Below are positions 31,469-42,878 of a stretch of 64,000 nt of DNA, piece by piece. The notes beneath the pieces were generated by a model that worked only from the letters and a program-made list of their open reading frames with translations, made no database searches and was not told where the DNA came from. Source of the stretch: Chrysopilus asiliformis. Lineage: Eukaryota; Arthropoda; Insecta; Diptera; Rhagionidae. Numbering within the stretch: the stretch's first letter is position 1; every line of letters starts with the position of its first letter. The stretch lies in assembly GCA_964034945.1 (NCBI GenBank), contig OZ035961.1, positions 23,066,661 to 23,130,660 of the forward strand. Direction: 5' to 3'. The position numbers were made by a program, and so were the translations under genes.

Positions 31469-32989
31469 CCAACTTTTCTTAGAAAATTAAGTTGTGCTTA
31501 GCCTACATAAACCATATATAATTAGTTTAACCAAATATATCTCACTCCATGTACTAAACCTGTGAGGACTTAATAGTCAAATTTACTTTTAGGAGAACAA
31601 AAATCTACTAATTAATTTTAAGTGCATCAATCGTGACCTTAATTACGACTATTTTACAAAGCCTGGCTTAGAAGATTTATCGTTTTTGTCGTTTTATGCA
31701 GCTTTATGTAAAAACGAACAAATATTTGCCTTTATCACCGCTTTATCTCCCAAACCGTTAAGCTGTCAAAATAATATTCTAAGAATCACTTGTACGTCGT
31801 ATTTCGTCCCTTTGAAATACACCAGAAGAGTGATGTTTATAAAAACGTATTTACAATCTGAACCCAAAAAAGCTAAATAATTCTAAAAAGTGAGAATTAC
31901 AAGTATTCTTCAACAGCTAGAGAGAACTATACCGTAGGAGAAAATTATGATAAAGCAAAGCTTTAAACCAAGACCATTTTAGGTTCGGACTCAGGATAAG
32001 ATTCGGTTTGAGTCCTTGAAAACATTGCAATAACAGATTCACGTTAATAGATGGCGGTATTTTAAAGGATGAAAAGCCGGTTTTCAATAAAACTATCCCG
32101 GAAGAACCTGAAGAAAATTTAATTTTATATTTTGAGAACTCCAGTGTTTTTTCCGCGTTTTCGTTGGTCGTGTAGTGAATTCTGTGAATTATACCACGCT
32201 TCGCAACTGTGCTATCAAAACTTCCTACAAAAAAAAAATTTTTTAACTTTTAAACATTCGTGGATTTTACAAAATATTCATTACAACAAAGTAAGCCCTT
32301 GGCTTATAATATCATTAAACTGAAACTTTCCCTCATGAATTTTTAAAAAGTGCAAATTTTACATGAAACTATTTTGTCAACATGGATTACTCCCAATGGA
32401 AACAAACAAACTAGTCTTCAATCTGACCTATTTATTTGATATTTAATATACTGGTTACTGTTTGGATACACTTACAGTGCACAAAAGTGAACTGAGTCAA
32501 TGTAACACACTCCATTGAACTAAGAATTGGAATCGATGCAAGTATCCAGAATCTGATATTCATGTTAAAATAAACTACCGAAATCAGAATAGGAAACCAA
32601 GTTAACCTTTTTCAGTTAGGATGCATTTCAAAGTCCGCATTGAAGCATTTCCATTGCATTACATTCCTCTTTATGCTCCATTGGACAAACAATGCTCATT
32701 TCTATATAAAACGATATGTATTGACTTCACATATGCATATTCTAATCCTACATATATGAAAACGGGATACCAAAAAACCAAAACAACAACATAAAGTATA
32801 TCTCACATATGTGGATATTCTATGGAAACATTGAGTACATTATGCACTGCTTTTAAATGCGACCTTTATGCTTATGTAACAATAAATTACCATTTTTTTT
32901 TTGTTTTTTATATAATACTTACTCGCTTTTTATAACATAATGTTGTATACTGCTATTGAATTTTGTGTTGGTTTTGTTTCTTTTTTCAG
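31469..32989. other. Distal part of the long intron
   Basis: No coding segment or known repeat found. The final 30 bases are T-rich and end TTTTTTCAG, a strong acceptor. Confidence 0.5.
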
Positions 32990-33133
32990 TATATGCGTTA
33001 CGGTGGTCGTCCTAAATGTCCACTTTCGATCGCCTCAAACACACCGGATGGCGCCATGGGTAAAACGAGTATTCATACAGTTTTTGCCAAAGTTTTTATT
33101 CATCCAAAGGCCACAGTACAATTTCGAAACGAG
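32990..33133 (+). CDS. nAChRalpha: nAChR alpha subunit exon: end of M3 and start of cytoplasmic loop
   Basis: Completes a split serine codon and encodes [18 protein letters not shown] then [20 protein letters not shown] and [11 protein letters not shown]. The first part ends M3. [13 protein letters not shown] is strongly conserved in insect nicotinic alpha subunits, and [18 protein letters not shown] is the short amphipathic helix starting the M3-M4 loop. Acceptor TTTTTTCAG, donor ACGAG/GTAACT, phase 2. It lies 14 kb from the previous exon; frame and residues continue perfectly across it. Confidence 0.97.
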
Positions 33134-34066
33134 GTAACTAATAAATAAATTTAATAAAAATATTTGATTTATGTTAACGAGGTAAATTGATGGGATTTTG
33201 TAACACAACCCCGTAAAACTACGTTATTTATGTTTTGTATTAGTTAGGATTATGAGTTATTAACTTTGTTTACACTTGTTATAAATTAGAGCACATTATG
33301 ATTTCAAAATGTTGAAATGTAACAAATAAAGTTTAATAAAACGATTCCCGTTTTATCAAAACCCAACTATTGATTTGTAATTATTTATCATAGACATGAA
33401 GGGTGTCATTTCTTAATTAAATAAGGAGAAATGAAGCTATTTTTCACTATATCTTATTAATATTGTAAGAGAGTGGTAAGGATCTGCCCAAAAAATACGT
33501 TACACTTTTAAAGTGTAGAAATAGTCTGCGGTTGTGTGATACTAAATTATACTGAAATATTTCTTATCGATCAACAATAGGGTGATTCCTGCAATAACAC
33601 ATGAAACCATCTGTCAAAAAATTTCCCATATAAATTGTATTTTTAATAGTTTCTAAATATTTCGGAATTTTAAAAAGTTTCATTTTACCTCGTTTTTTTA
33701 TAATTTTGTTTTCTAATTTTACCAAATGTTTGGCAGCTTGTTTGGGTTCCTATTTGAGACTCATTCGCATACGCGGCATGAAATGAAGACAGGAGAATAG
33801 TGACGTGATATGAATTACCCTGTAGTACCTCTGATAATAGTCTAAAGCAGGAGTCGTCAAAATTTTTCGACTGTGGATCCTCTCAAGGATTTCCCGATTT
33901 CTTATCGACACCGAGAAATTCGGAAAAAAATGCTATTTCATTTGTATGGGTGGAAGGAGTGATGCTATTGGATTATAATGTATGGATGGGTTATTTTTAT
34001 AATTGTTTCGATATAATTCCCTGTTTTCGAAGACATCACAAAAATCTGATTCCTTTGTATGAGATA

Positions 34067-36267
34067 CACAGAAAAAAATAATTTTGTATTATTTACAAAA
34101 TGGGTTTAACAAAAAAAAAATTCGTAAATATTACTGAAGTTTTGTATATACTTCGTAATATTAACAAATATTTTTTCGTATAGTTACTAAAATTTGTTAA
34201 TATTACGAAGTAATACAAAACTTCAGTAATATTTACGAATTTTTTTTTGTTAAACCATAAACAAATTATATAAAGACTGTTTTTCTCTAACAACTCAGCT
34301 TTGAAAAATAATACCCCAAAGCAGCAGATATGCAAGCGGTCGGCAGCGCACACGAACAGCGGAGCATGTCGCTTGGTCGAAGAAAAACATTCAATTCATT
34401 TTCAAACTCTCTGATCAACACGAAGTTTTACCGAAATCGTAGTTTTCTATCAACTTTTGGGAAAGTACCGCTAGCTACAACGGTTACCTCCCATACAATT
34501 TTTCTTAAATACAAATTTCTCGAACACTGCGCTTGTGAGAAAAAATGCATATAATCAAAATTAAAGGAAATAATATTGCCCACATTTTTAATTTTAGGTG
34601 AACTCCACCTCAATTCATACTCTCGTTTACAGTTAAGTTCGATTTCTTAACTTTGCTCGATTGGATATTGTTAGGGATCTAAAAAAAATTACCCGTATTT
34701 TTTTGTTTGGTCCGGTCGGCGGAGGGGAGGGGGTCAAAGTCGGCGAAAACTAGAAATCACAAAAACTTTAAAAATTTGTGACGGCTTAACCGATTGAAAT
34801 GATATTGAACATTTTGGAAAGGTAATTCCTTGTCACAAAAAAATATTTTTTGACTTCCTCTCCCCTCCCCCCACCGTCATATTGTAAAATTCAATTTAGT
34901 GGCAATATAAATAAAATTTGGGCCTAAATGCGTTATTTAAAAAAAAATCAAAAAAAAAATCGAATACAAGAAAATTGTATATATTTTACTGATTTTCGAT
35001 TGGTTTTTGTTTTCTGTACATAATATTAACTCAAAAGATTTAGGAGTTTAAAATTAATTAGAAATTCATTTAAAAGAAAGTTTTTTTCTCTTTGAGAAAG
35101 TTTCCGTCTGGAATAAATCTGTGAAAATTTTGAGTTTCTGGAAGTATTTTTACACTTTTAAACCTTCTTTGAAGTTGTTGCTGTTTTTCTTGAGATATTT
35201 TAAATTTCGTCACTAAATTGAATTTTACAATATGAAGGTGAGGGGGAGGGAGATGAAGTAAAAAAATTTTTTTTTGTCACAAGGAATTACCTTTCCAAAA
35301 TGTTCAATATCATCTCAATCGGTTATTTCGATACAAATTTTTAAAGTTTTTGTGATTTCGAGTTTTCGCCGACTTTGACCCCCTCCTCTCCTCCTACTGG
35401 AATTTATTCCCAGAAACAAAAAAATACGGGTATCTTTTTTTAGGTCCCTAACTACATCCAAATGAAAAAAGTTAAAAAAAAAACAAAGGTGACTTTCAAG
35501 CTCCATTTAAGTCGAGTATGAAGTTTTTACATATCTCTAACGGTTCATGAGATAATTTGAAAAACATTATTTTTCACATATTTTTTCGGAAAATTTAAAT
35601 ATTGCAGAAGAAAGTCATGTAATGCTCATATCTCTTTTTTGAATTGTTTAAATCATACTTTAAATTGTTTAAATAAAATACATTTACTTGCTTTATCAAA
35701 CTACAATTCTGTGGAAATTTGATAAAACTTGAAACTTACATTCTCAAAGCAATTTAAAAATATGAACAAAATATAACAAGATAAAATTTTTAGTTTGATG
35801 ATTATTTTAACGTTTAAAGTTCAAAATAAATTTTGAATTAACACAGAAACTAAAAATTTTCTCATGTCACATATTTATTGTTAAAAATCAAAATATTCAA
35901 ATCGAAAATCTGCGGAAGGAAAAAATACGCCCACACAAAAAAACACACACACAAAATACAAACACACAAAAAAAAAACACCAAACACACTTTCCCCCGCT
36001 TCGTCTCACTTGGATAAGAATTCAACGAGAATAAAACGAACTAGAAACGAACTAGAAACGAAAACTGGTTTTAACAAAGGGCGAATGTAAGCAGCGGCAT
36101 GTATAGGCGATCACCACGGCTGCTTGTGGCTGCTTGTGGCTAGTCGGCAGCTGCTACGTCACGATGGGGTATTATTTTGAATTTCGGTTTTGCACTAAGA
36201 TGAGTTGTTAGAAAAAAACAGTCTTTATATAATTTGTTTATGGTTAAACCAATTATTTTTTTCTGTG
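34067..36267. mobile_element. 2.2-kb foldback element with TA duplication
   Basis: Both ends read CACAGAAAAAAATAATT (inverted) next to TA (34065-34066 and 36268-36269). Inside the left end is a palindrome (about 34104-34254). After it comes AACCATAAACAAATTATATA, continuing AAGACTGTTTTTCTCTAACAACTCA and mirrored at 36200-36250. A second pair of long inverted arms lies at 34664-34903 and 35207-35462 (landmarks AAATACGGGTA, GACCCCCTC, GGAATTACCTTTCCAAAATG, TCACTAAATTGAATTTTACA). The arms share sequence with family E. No transposase. The whole could fold back on itself over most of its length. Confidence 0.75.
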
Positions 36268-36495
36268 TAGGAAGTCCGATTTTACCCGTTAGAAAACTTA
36301 GCCGTTCTATTTACGAGAAACGCAACTGCACAAAATTTCAAGTCTCTAGGTCATTTTTTCGGGTGGACGAGGCGGAAATCAAAATCTTTTGTCATTCTAA
36401 ACACCCTGGTGTAGTTTATTTTTGTATCCGATGATTGGTTCTATGCGGTATACTAAATTTACTACACTATTATATGATCTTCATATCATCATACT

Positions 36496-36760
36496 AATAT
36501 ATAAAAATGAGTTGGTGTCTGTCTGTCTGTTCCTCTTTCACGCAAAAACGGCTGAACCGATTGACTTGAAATTTGGCATGAGTGTTTGTGGTAGTTCTGG
36601 TTTCAACATAGGCATACGGAAAAGTAGCGCGAGGGGTGAGGGAGTAAGGAGAGGGGAACAAAGTGATTTCGAAACTTAGTTTTTGCGCTATGTTACTCTT
36701 TCGCGGGGAAACTACCGAGCCGATTGGCCTGAAGTTTTGCTCCAACATAGACCATCAAAA
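36496..36760 (+). repeat. Dispersed repeat family C (single copy seen)
   Basis: Starts TATATAAAAATGAGTTGGTG followed by TCTGTCTGTCTGTTCC and AACGGCTGAACCGATTGACT. Repeats with this opening are widespread in insect genomes, to my memory, usually as non-autonomous elements. No coding frame. A second GCCGATTGGC-type block begins at 36716. Confidence 0.4.
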
Positions 36761-37564
36761 AAAAATTTTAATTCTTCACTCAATTTACCAAATCTAAGTC
36801 GACGTTTTTAGTAACCTTTGCTGTTTATACATATTTTTGTCAATAAAAATTCTACTGGTTGACCACATGAATGAAAAAAGTCCTTTATTATGCCTGAAGA
36901 GCAGGTGATTTTAACGCTAGTTTGCCTTAATAAATTCTCTAAGGAGAATAGCATTATATGGAAATATTCGACCAAACAATCGAAAGTAACTTTTTAATGT
37001 TCCCTAGGGATCACTTTTAGTGTATGCCATACAAGTATTTATATGGGAAAATCTCAGTTTATTGTTTTCTAGGCAATTACATTTTGGTCGGAGAATAACG
37101 ATTGTATTTTAGTGCGTGGTTTCGCATTTTACTCCGAAACAGCATTTTACGAAATAACTTTGCTTATACGAGTATTCATTTCCACTTTGAGAATAAATAA
37201 AATTAAATTTCTTGATTCCCCGAAAATCGTTAATTTTGAAGTGTGTAGAATTTAAGCTTTCCAAAAAAAATCTAACAATTATGTGAAAGCTCATGATTTT
37301 GGGACGCGACTATGCGACGATTTTCACCAAATCTTCTTATATTAATTTTTTATTTTGTAATACCTAAATTCGGTGTTGAATTAAAAATATTTTAATTATT
37401 TTTTTATGATTAAATTAATAAAATGACTTCGTAACTGTTTAAAATTAAAAACAGTCCCAGATATTAAACTTTTGTCCCGAATTATTAAAATTAACGTAAA
37501 ATAATTTAAACACTAGAAAATCATTCTTTAAATATGCAAGAAAGTATTCTATTTCGGGTGGGGG

Positions 37565-37840
37565 TTGCTGTGAATTAAATTTTTTCACCTGCGGCACATT
37601 ATTTCAACGATTTTCCACATTATGTATTTCAATATATATATTTCTATATTTCAAAAGAAGAACTTCAGCGCATTTTTCTTTGTGGATATTTCTACAAGTT
37701 CCGTTGTATTTATAGGACGTGAAGAGCGTGAAAAATTATTTTAATTTTTGCTTGGGACTATATAGCTCTTGCCTTAAATTATTGCGTCACATCCTGTTTA
37801 AAAAAATTCACCAGCGTCGCAGATTTTGATTTTAGACCAT
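37565..37840 (+). repeat. Dispersed repeat family G, copy 2
   Basis: Blocks TTCACCTGCGGCACATT, CAGCGCATTTTTCTTTG, GGACGTGAAGAGCGTGAAAA, CTTGGGACTATATAGCTC, GCGTCACATCCTGTTTAAAA and CACCAGCGTCGCAG follow the order of copy 1. Confidence 0.65.
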
Positions 37841-38384
37841 TATCTAATATCATAACATTTATTATAAAATGGATCTTGCGTACAAATATATTTTTTTAAC
37901 AGTAGAAAAATATTTCCTGAAATTTACTACAAACAATTGTTACCTCAATTATTTCGAAAAAGATTTTAAAAAAACGCCTCGTTAAAATTGGCTACAATTT
38001 TTTTCTAGAATTCATGTTTCCATGCAAATGCATTTAAATCCATAACAAGTCACATGCCATTTAAAAATTTAGTTTTATGCTAACCCAATTAAAATTTTAT
38101 CATTGAAAAATCAAAGTAAAATGTTGGAAAATATTAAAATAAAATGTGGAAAAATGTCAACAAGGCTGTCAAGGGAAGATTTGCAAATTTAATTTGACAG
38201 TTTTTTATCTAAAAATTTAACGTCATTGAATTGATTGGGTTTAAATCATAGATGCATAAACTGCATTGCATAAATAACATAGTTTTAAGTTATTGCACAG
38301 TATATTTACACAATGTTAACTAAAATTTCGTATCTGCAATTTCGTTTATTTACGTAGTTTTTTTTAATACAATTTTTTTACTTT

Positions 38385-38900
38385 CTTCTGCGTAGCAATA
38401 GAAAGAAAGTGTTGTACTCATGACGGTGCCAGTCTCGAGGACGGAAGCCGATAGATCAATACGAAATCCGTTTCAGGAAAAATGATGAGGATGTCCATGC
38501 ATCTATCGGCTTATCTATCTGTTTGTCTGTCTGTCTGTCTGTCTGTCGGTGTGTCCGATTTATGTATCTTAAATAACTCGACAAAGCGTTGAGCTAGAGA
38601 CTTAATTTTTTTTTGTCGATGAGTATTACCAAAATCGTACTTTTTGTATTATTTTTTGGAAAGGTACCGTTAGTTATAACGAGTACCTCTCATACATTTT
38701 TTTTTGAAAAAAAAATACAGGTTATGAAAAAGTATAGTTTTTTTAAAATTTCTCGAAAACTATGCTCGTATAGTTTTTTTAAAATTTCTCGAAAAATGAA
38801 TATCATTAAATTTAAAGGAAATACAATTTCCTACATTTTTTGCTGTAACGATTTTTACGCATATCTAACGGTTCTTAAGGTATTTGAAAAAAAATATTTT
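38385..38900 (+). repeat. Dispersed repeat family E, plus copy
   Basis: Contains GAAATCCGTTTCAGGAAAAA, GATGTCCATGCATC, a (GTCT)n run at 38521-38548, then TTACCAAAATCGTAC and GGAAAGGTACCGTTAGTTAT, which match 34436-34480 and, in reverse, 17215-17478. Includes a local 43-bp tandem duplication around 38738-38795 (TTTTTAAAATTTCTCGAAAA). No protein. Confidence 0.65.
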
Positions 38901-39195
38901 TTACATATTTTTGCCGAAACTTGAAATATTGCAGAAGAAAGTTATATGCTGTTCAGATATTTTTCCACATAATAAAACCCTAACTAAAGTGATGGATTTT
39001 TTAATAGTTTTAAAAATTGAAGTTTTTATCCATAAAAAGAAAATTGCAGATACAAGGATTTAGCTGACTGGAAAAATTGTAGTTATTTAGTATTTTCTTT
39101 AATCATTTAGCTATGCTTTTATCATAAACACCATTGCACACTAATTCATTTTTAAATAAACATAAATTTCTTTTCTTTTTCGTCAAAATTTGAAG

Positions 39196-39312
39196 CAAAT
39201 TACTGCTGAAGGATTCGCACGCCTGTTTCTATCCATATTATTCGACAACAAATTTAGATCGTAGTCCCCGATATAGTCGTACACCATCAAAGGAGGATTT
39301 GTCACCAACTAG
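39196..39312 (+). CDS. nAChRalpha: nAChR alpha subunit exon: cytoplasmic loop segment 1
   Basis: Completes a split serine codon and encodes KLLLKDSHACFYPYYSTTNL then DRSPRYSRTPSKEDLSPT. The SKLLLKD-HACFYPYYS segment is conserved in insect alpha subunits with this loop type. The serine-, threonine- and proline-rich remainder is typical of the M3-M4 cytoplasmic loop, which in the family carries phosphorylation and trafficking sites. The acceptor is TTTGAAG, the donor ACTAG/GTGTGG; both junctions are phase 2 and keep the frame. The exon contains stops in the other two frames, so reading frame alone would miss it. The donor +4 to +6 bases are weak, which may allow exon skipping, though skipping would still leave the frame intact. 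Confidence 0.92.
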
Positions 39313-39702
39313 GTGTGGTATTTTAAATTTTAGCAAACCGACAAGAAAATGTAGAAAATATAATTAATGGAAAAAAAAACACACACACTAAAAATCCTTA
39401 TTTAAGAGTAGCTAAAATGGAGTCATTTGCACAAAAAAAATATATAGATTTCTTGAGAAATTTTGTCTTGAGAATTTAAAGTTTAACATTACATAAAATG
39501 TTGTTTAAGTGAAAATGGCTCCTTAAAATCACACGAGTAACAAGAATGGGTTTTTTTAAAATAAAATATAAAAGAACTTCTACACAAAAGATTTAAATTG
39601 AATTTAATTGAGTCCACCATCTAAAGATGGTAACAATTTTCAAAAAAAAAGAACTTAATCAAACGAAAACTTTTTTTTCCTTTTCCTTTCTCGCAATTTT
39701 AG

Positions 39703-39952
39703 CCTGACAGGAACTGGACCATTTGGTGGGAGTTGTCAAATTCATGGCCCAATACCACCCATACCCCATTCGGAGTCAGACGATTTGCCAGCCGTGCCCG
39801 ATTTAGACATGGGTCCATCATCAGGAATCAAAAGCCCCATCATCAATAATCCGGCATTCTCACACTCTCGATGTCCACCTCAAGTACATAAAAGCTGTTT
39901 CTGTGTCCGTTTCATCGCCGAGCACACAAAAATGCAGGAGGACTCGACGAAG
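39703..39952 (+). CDS. nAChRalpha: nAChR alpha subunit exon: cytoplasmic loop segment 2
   Basis: Completes the split serine codon and encodes LTGTGPFGGSCQIHGPIPPI, a proline- and acidic-rich middle (PHSESDDLPAVPDLDMGPSS), then NNPAFSHSRCPPQVHKSCFC and VRFIAEHTKMQEDSTK. The last part is the amphipathic MA helix before M4, which in the family helps set conductance and binds intracellular partners. Acceptor CAATTTTAG, donor AAG/GTAATT, phase 0. Variable loop sequence is what separates receptor subtypes; this one does not match my memory of Drosophila alpha1, alpha2, beta1 or the alpha5-7 group, leaving alpha3/alpha4-type as most likely. Confidence 0.95.
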
Positions 39953-41109
39953 GTAATTTTCCATTTCAGGGCAATTTCATCCAGACGAGAACCCATCGGG
40001 AATTGATATCTACGGGACAGCTTTCATGCTGCGATAACAAAAAAAAACTCCCTAAATTTCAACGACAATAAAAGGAGAAAAAAAAACATGAGAAAATGGA
40101 AAAATCATCGAGAAAAAATGAACAAGAAAAAAGAACTCTTGGCAGACAGAAAAAGCGAAGAAAAAATCCATAAGACTAAGTTTGAAACTGAATGGCATCA
40201 AGATTTTTTAGATTTATATCGCCACTGAGTTTTTTTTTTTTTTACAAATTAGTTTTTTTAAAGTTTCGACCATTTTCAAAGATTTCAGAAGAAAAAAGTT
40301 TATCTGTTTGTATCGCTCGCACGTCTTTCGGAAGCTGTCGACAGACAAGTTAAGGTTGTACGATTTTATAAGAAATAAATTATCTTTTAACTAAAAAAAT
40401 TGACTGGAAAAAAAATAAGACGAAAAGGGTAAAATTGCCATTTCGTACGAAAATTCAGAAAAAATTGCCGGAAAAAAACTGTAGTAGTTTTCGGGAGAGT
40501 CTTCTCTATGTTTTAAAATATTTTTTTCAATCTCACGATAATTTTATGGATTCGAAAGATAGTAGACGAGGTGATTCGAGGGCGGATGTAATGAAATTTT
40601 CAAAACTCCCCTTCCATCTCACCTCCTCTGCTAATATCTCTTAAGCTCCAAAGCGAATTTGAATCTAGCTTTTACTTTTTTAAGGAAATTTTTCATTAAC
40701 TTTTTCCTCCCTATCCTATAGCACTTTTCTCCTCCCTATAACCCCTTACCAATTATATCTTGTAATACTGGGATCTGGATGCTGTTTTCATTCCTGCATC
40801 CAGTTTTGCATTCCTGAATCCAAATTCCAGTCCCTTAAGAAAACCTACCCCCTTCCCCCCAAAATCTACACCCTCCTCCGTTTTCCAGTGAGTTATAAAT
40901 CTCTGAAAAATAATACTAGACGCCGAAGAATGAGGAAGATGAGAATGCCGTATGCCGACCCCTTTTATCTATTTAAGCTAGATAAGATATCGACTTGTTT
41001 TTTGCTATTAAATGTTGTCGATTAAAATTGTTTTCCGGATTTTTCAAAATTTTACCCCTACATAGACGTTCAGTAAGAGGGGAAAGGGTAAAATTTTTAT
41101 TTGTTTTTG

Positions 41110-41370
41110 AACATTGATTTTAACATAAAGCCAGAAATCTCTCAGAGGTTTGGCCGCTGATCATGACTTTGATGTTGAAGTTCCAAAATTTGAAATCGAA
41201 GGCCCTACGACGCAAATATCCCTTTCTCATTTTTCTTTCTCGAGCAAACCAGCCTTGAAAGGGTTTTCAAGTTGCTGATCCCGTCAACATTTTTAAATTC
41301 TGAAATTTCGCTTTTAACTAAGAAATTAATATCTTTCGATATTCTTCCAATATTCCTAAAACTTGTACAA
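41110..41370 (-). repeat. Dispersed repeat family F, inverted copy
   Basis: In reverse complement it shows GATCAGCAACTTGAAAACCC, GCTGGTTTGCTCGAGAAAGA, GGATATTTGCGTCG and TCATGATCAGCGGCCAAACC, the same order as the units at 2066-2440; about one and a half units remain. Confidence 0.6.
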
Positions 41371-42320
41371 AATATACTTTAACTCGGTAAGGACCGGTCT
41401 TTACAGATAAAACTCCAGAGTTTAACTCAAGTTTTTCGAAATCTAAAGAAAGCAATATTTTATAACTAAAGATGCTTATTTACACATATCTACAATTTCA
41501 TTTTGTAGTTTGCCTCATTTTGTGTAGCACAGTTTCTTGTAGTATCAGAAATCCAAATAAAAAGAGTAAATTGAGTAATTTATTATTTTATATTGATTTT
41601 TATATAGGTGTATAAGTACCAAGAGAATTGATGACGTTTCAATACGAGAAACTATTCCAAAATTTTCTTCTTTTCGAGTTCATGTCTAGGGAAGGACTTA
41701 GTTTTGTGGAAATCAGGTTAAATACAAATATTTGCGAAAGCAGTAGAAATACAGAAAATTGAAAAACGTACTTCAAGAACAACAATAATAGCCAAGCATA
41801 TAAAGAACAAAATAGTTTTAATGCTCTTAGTTTAATAGCAGAGTTGAAAAGTTCTTAAGGTGCTTAAAAATAAATACGTTGGACTGTCAAGGTCCATGAC
41901 GAACTTTATTTTCTAAAGGAAAAAAACTATTTTCACTATCTTATCAGTGAAGTGCATTTCAGATGATTTCTAACTTCTTTTTGATGATTTTTTTTATTAA
42001 AAAAAATGGTTCGTTGACAAAAAAATTACATACATATTACTAAAACGGTATTGATGCCCAGTTGACATTAGGCTGGTTGCTAGCTGGTTATTGATGCTTA
42101 TTGATTAAAATTGAAATATGATTTTTTTAGTCTGAAAATTGATAATTCCAAAGACTATACACGCAGAGAAAAATAGTAATTTTAACTATTTTTAATGTGG
42201 AATCAATAATACAACTAAAATAGTTAATTTAAATTACAAAATATTTAATTGCAATTGCAGAAATAGTCAATTTAACCACAAAGTAGTAAATTTTACTACT
42301 AAGTAGTTAAGGTCATTATA

Positions 42321-42878
42321 TCGGGTCTTTCAATAAGGGCATAACAATTTTGTATTTAAATAAAACACAGAATAATTGAGATATCGGGCTGAAATTTATT
42401 CCAGGTGTAGTGGGCATGTTACATTTAAGTATGAAATTCGATGTCGTTCATATGGCCACCGCGAGCACGTTTGCAGATTGATTCTTTGGAGCCAATTTTC
42501 CACCACTCTTCCACACATATCGGCCGGAACGTTGGCAATTTCGCGTTCGATATTGTTCCTGAGCTCCTCTAACGTTGTTGGCTTGTTGGCATAAACCAAC
42601 GACTTAACATAACCCCATAAAAAGAAATTCAACGGCCTTAAATCGCATGAGCGAGGTGGCCATTCGACCGGACCATTTCTCGAGTTACACGATTACCGAA
42701 CTTCTTCTTCAATAGATCAATTGTTTGACCAGCTGTGTGACATTGCTCGTTCGTGAACTTCACCATGATAAAAATGTAAACCTTGACTGACGTTTTAGCA
42801 TTGCCAGCTCATAAAAAAAGTTTTAGGGTGCGTTTTTATTAAAATACAAAATTATTATGTCCTTATTGAAAGACCCTT
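42321..42878 (-). mobile_element. Tc1/mariner-type deletion derivative, copy 1
   Basis: The inverted ends share GGGTCTTTCAATAAGG followed by ATAATAATTTTGTATTT-like sequence, flanked by TA (42319-42320 and 42879-42880). On the minus strand it keeps the first codons of a transposase joined to its last ~115 codons (42393-42766). A related, shorter copy lies at 61927-62128. The ends and the IS630/mariner-type protein agree with the TA duplication. Confidence 0.88.
42393..42766 (-). pseudogene. Mariner-type transposase remnant, internally deleted
   Basis: Starting at 42766 the minus strand encodes MVKFTNEQ, then directly CHTAGQTIDLLKKKFG, then, after a frameshift, NGPVEWPPRSCDLRPLNFF, LWGYVKSLVYANKPTTLEEL and RNNIEREIANVPADMCGRVV. 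WPPRS-DLxPLxFFLWG is the region of the third catalytic acidic residue in Tc1/mariner (IS630) transposases. The start matches the MVKFTNEQ opening kept in the second copy at 61927. The middle, with the DNA-binding domain and the first two catalytic acidic residues, is gone. Both sides of the junction carry GAGCAA, so short repeated sequence probably mediated the deletion. It cannot be active. Confidence 0.85.

Larger units (their letters stand above)
19015..32989 (+). other. Receptor intron of ~14 kb carrying many insertions
   Basis: From GTAAGT to TTTTTTCAG. It contains two TA-flanked MITEs (19514, 23976), the 29-bp array (23072), a foldback repeat (26100-27120), family B (27225), and the P-like transposon with nested elements (28217-31461). 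Unique-looking stretches at 19695-22730, 24320-26090 and 31470-32989 show only short chance frames, with no exon-like splice-flanked frame that I could support. Confidence 0.85.
33134..39195 (+). other. Receptor intron, 6.1 kb
   Basis: GTAACT to TTTGAAG. It contains the 2.2-kb foldback element (34067-36267), family C (36496-36760), family G copy 2 (37565-37840) and family E (38385-38900). The remaining 33134-34065 and 36780-37560 are AT-rich with nothing recognised. The acceptor is less pyrimidine-rich than the others, but the next exon is unmistakable. Confidence 0.85.

Noticed and set aside
32940..32989. ATG upstream of the M3-end exon giving a longer frame
   Set aside because: It lies in the polypyrimidine tract and intron end; the M3 sequence continues exactly from the exon ending at 19014.
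38613..38924. 103-codon frame in the family E copy
   Set aside because: Frame is broken in other family copies and consists of repeat sequence with a 43-bp local duplication.
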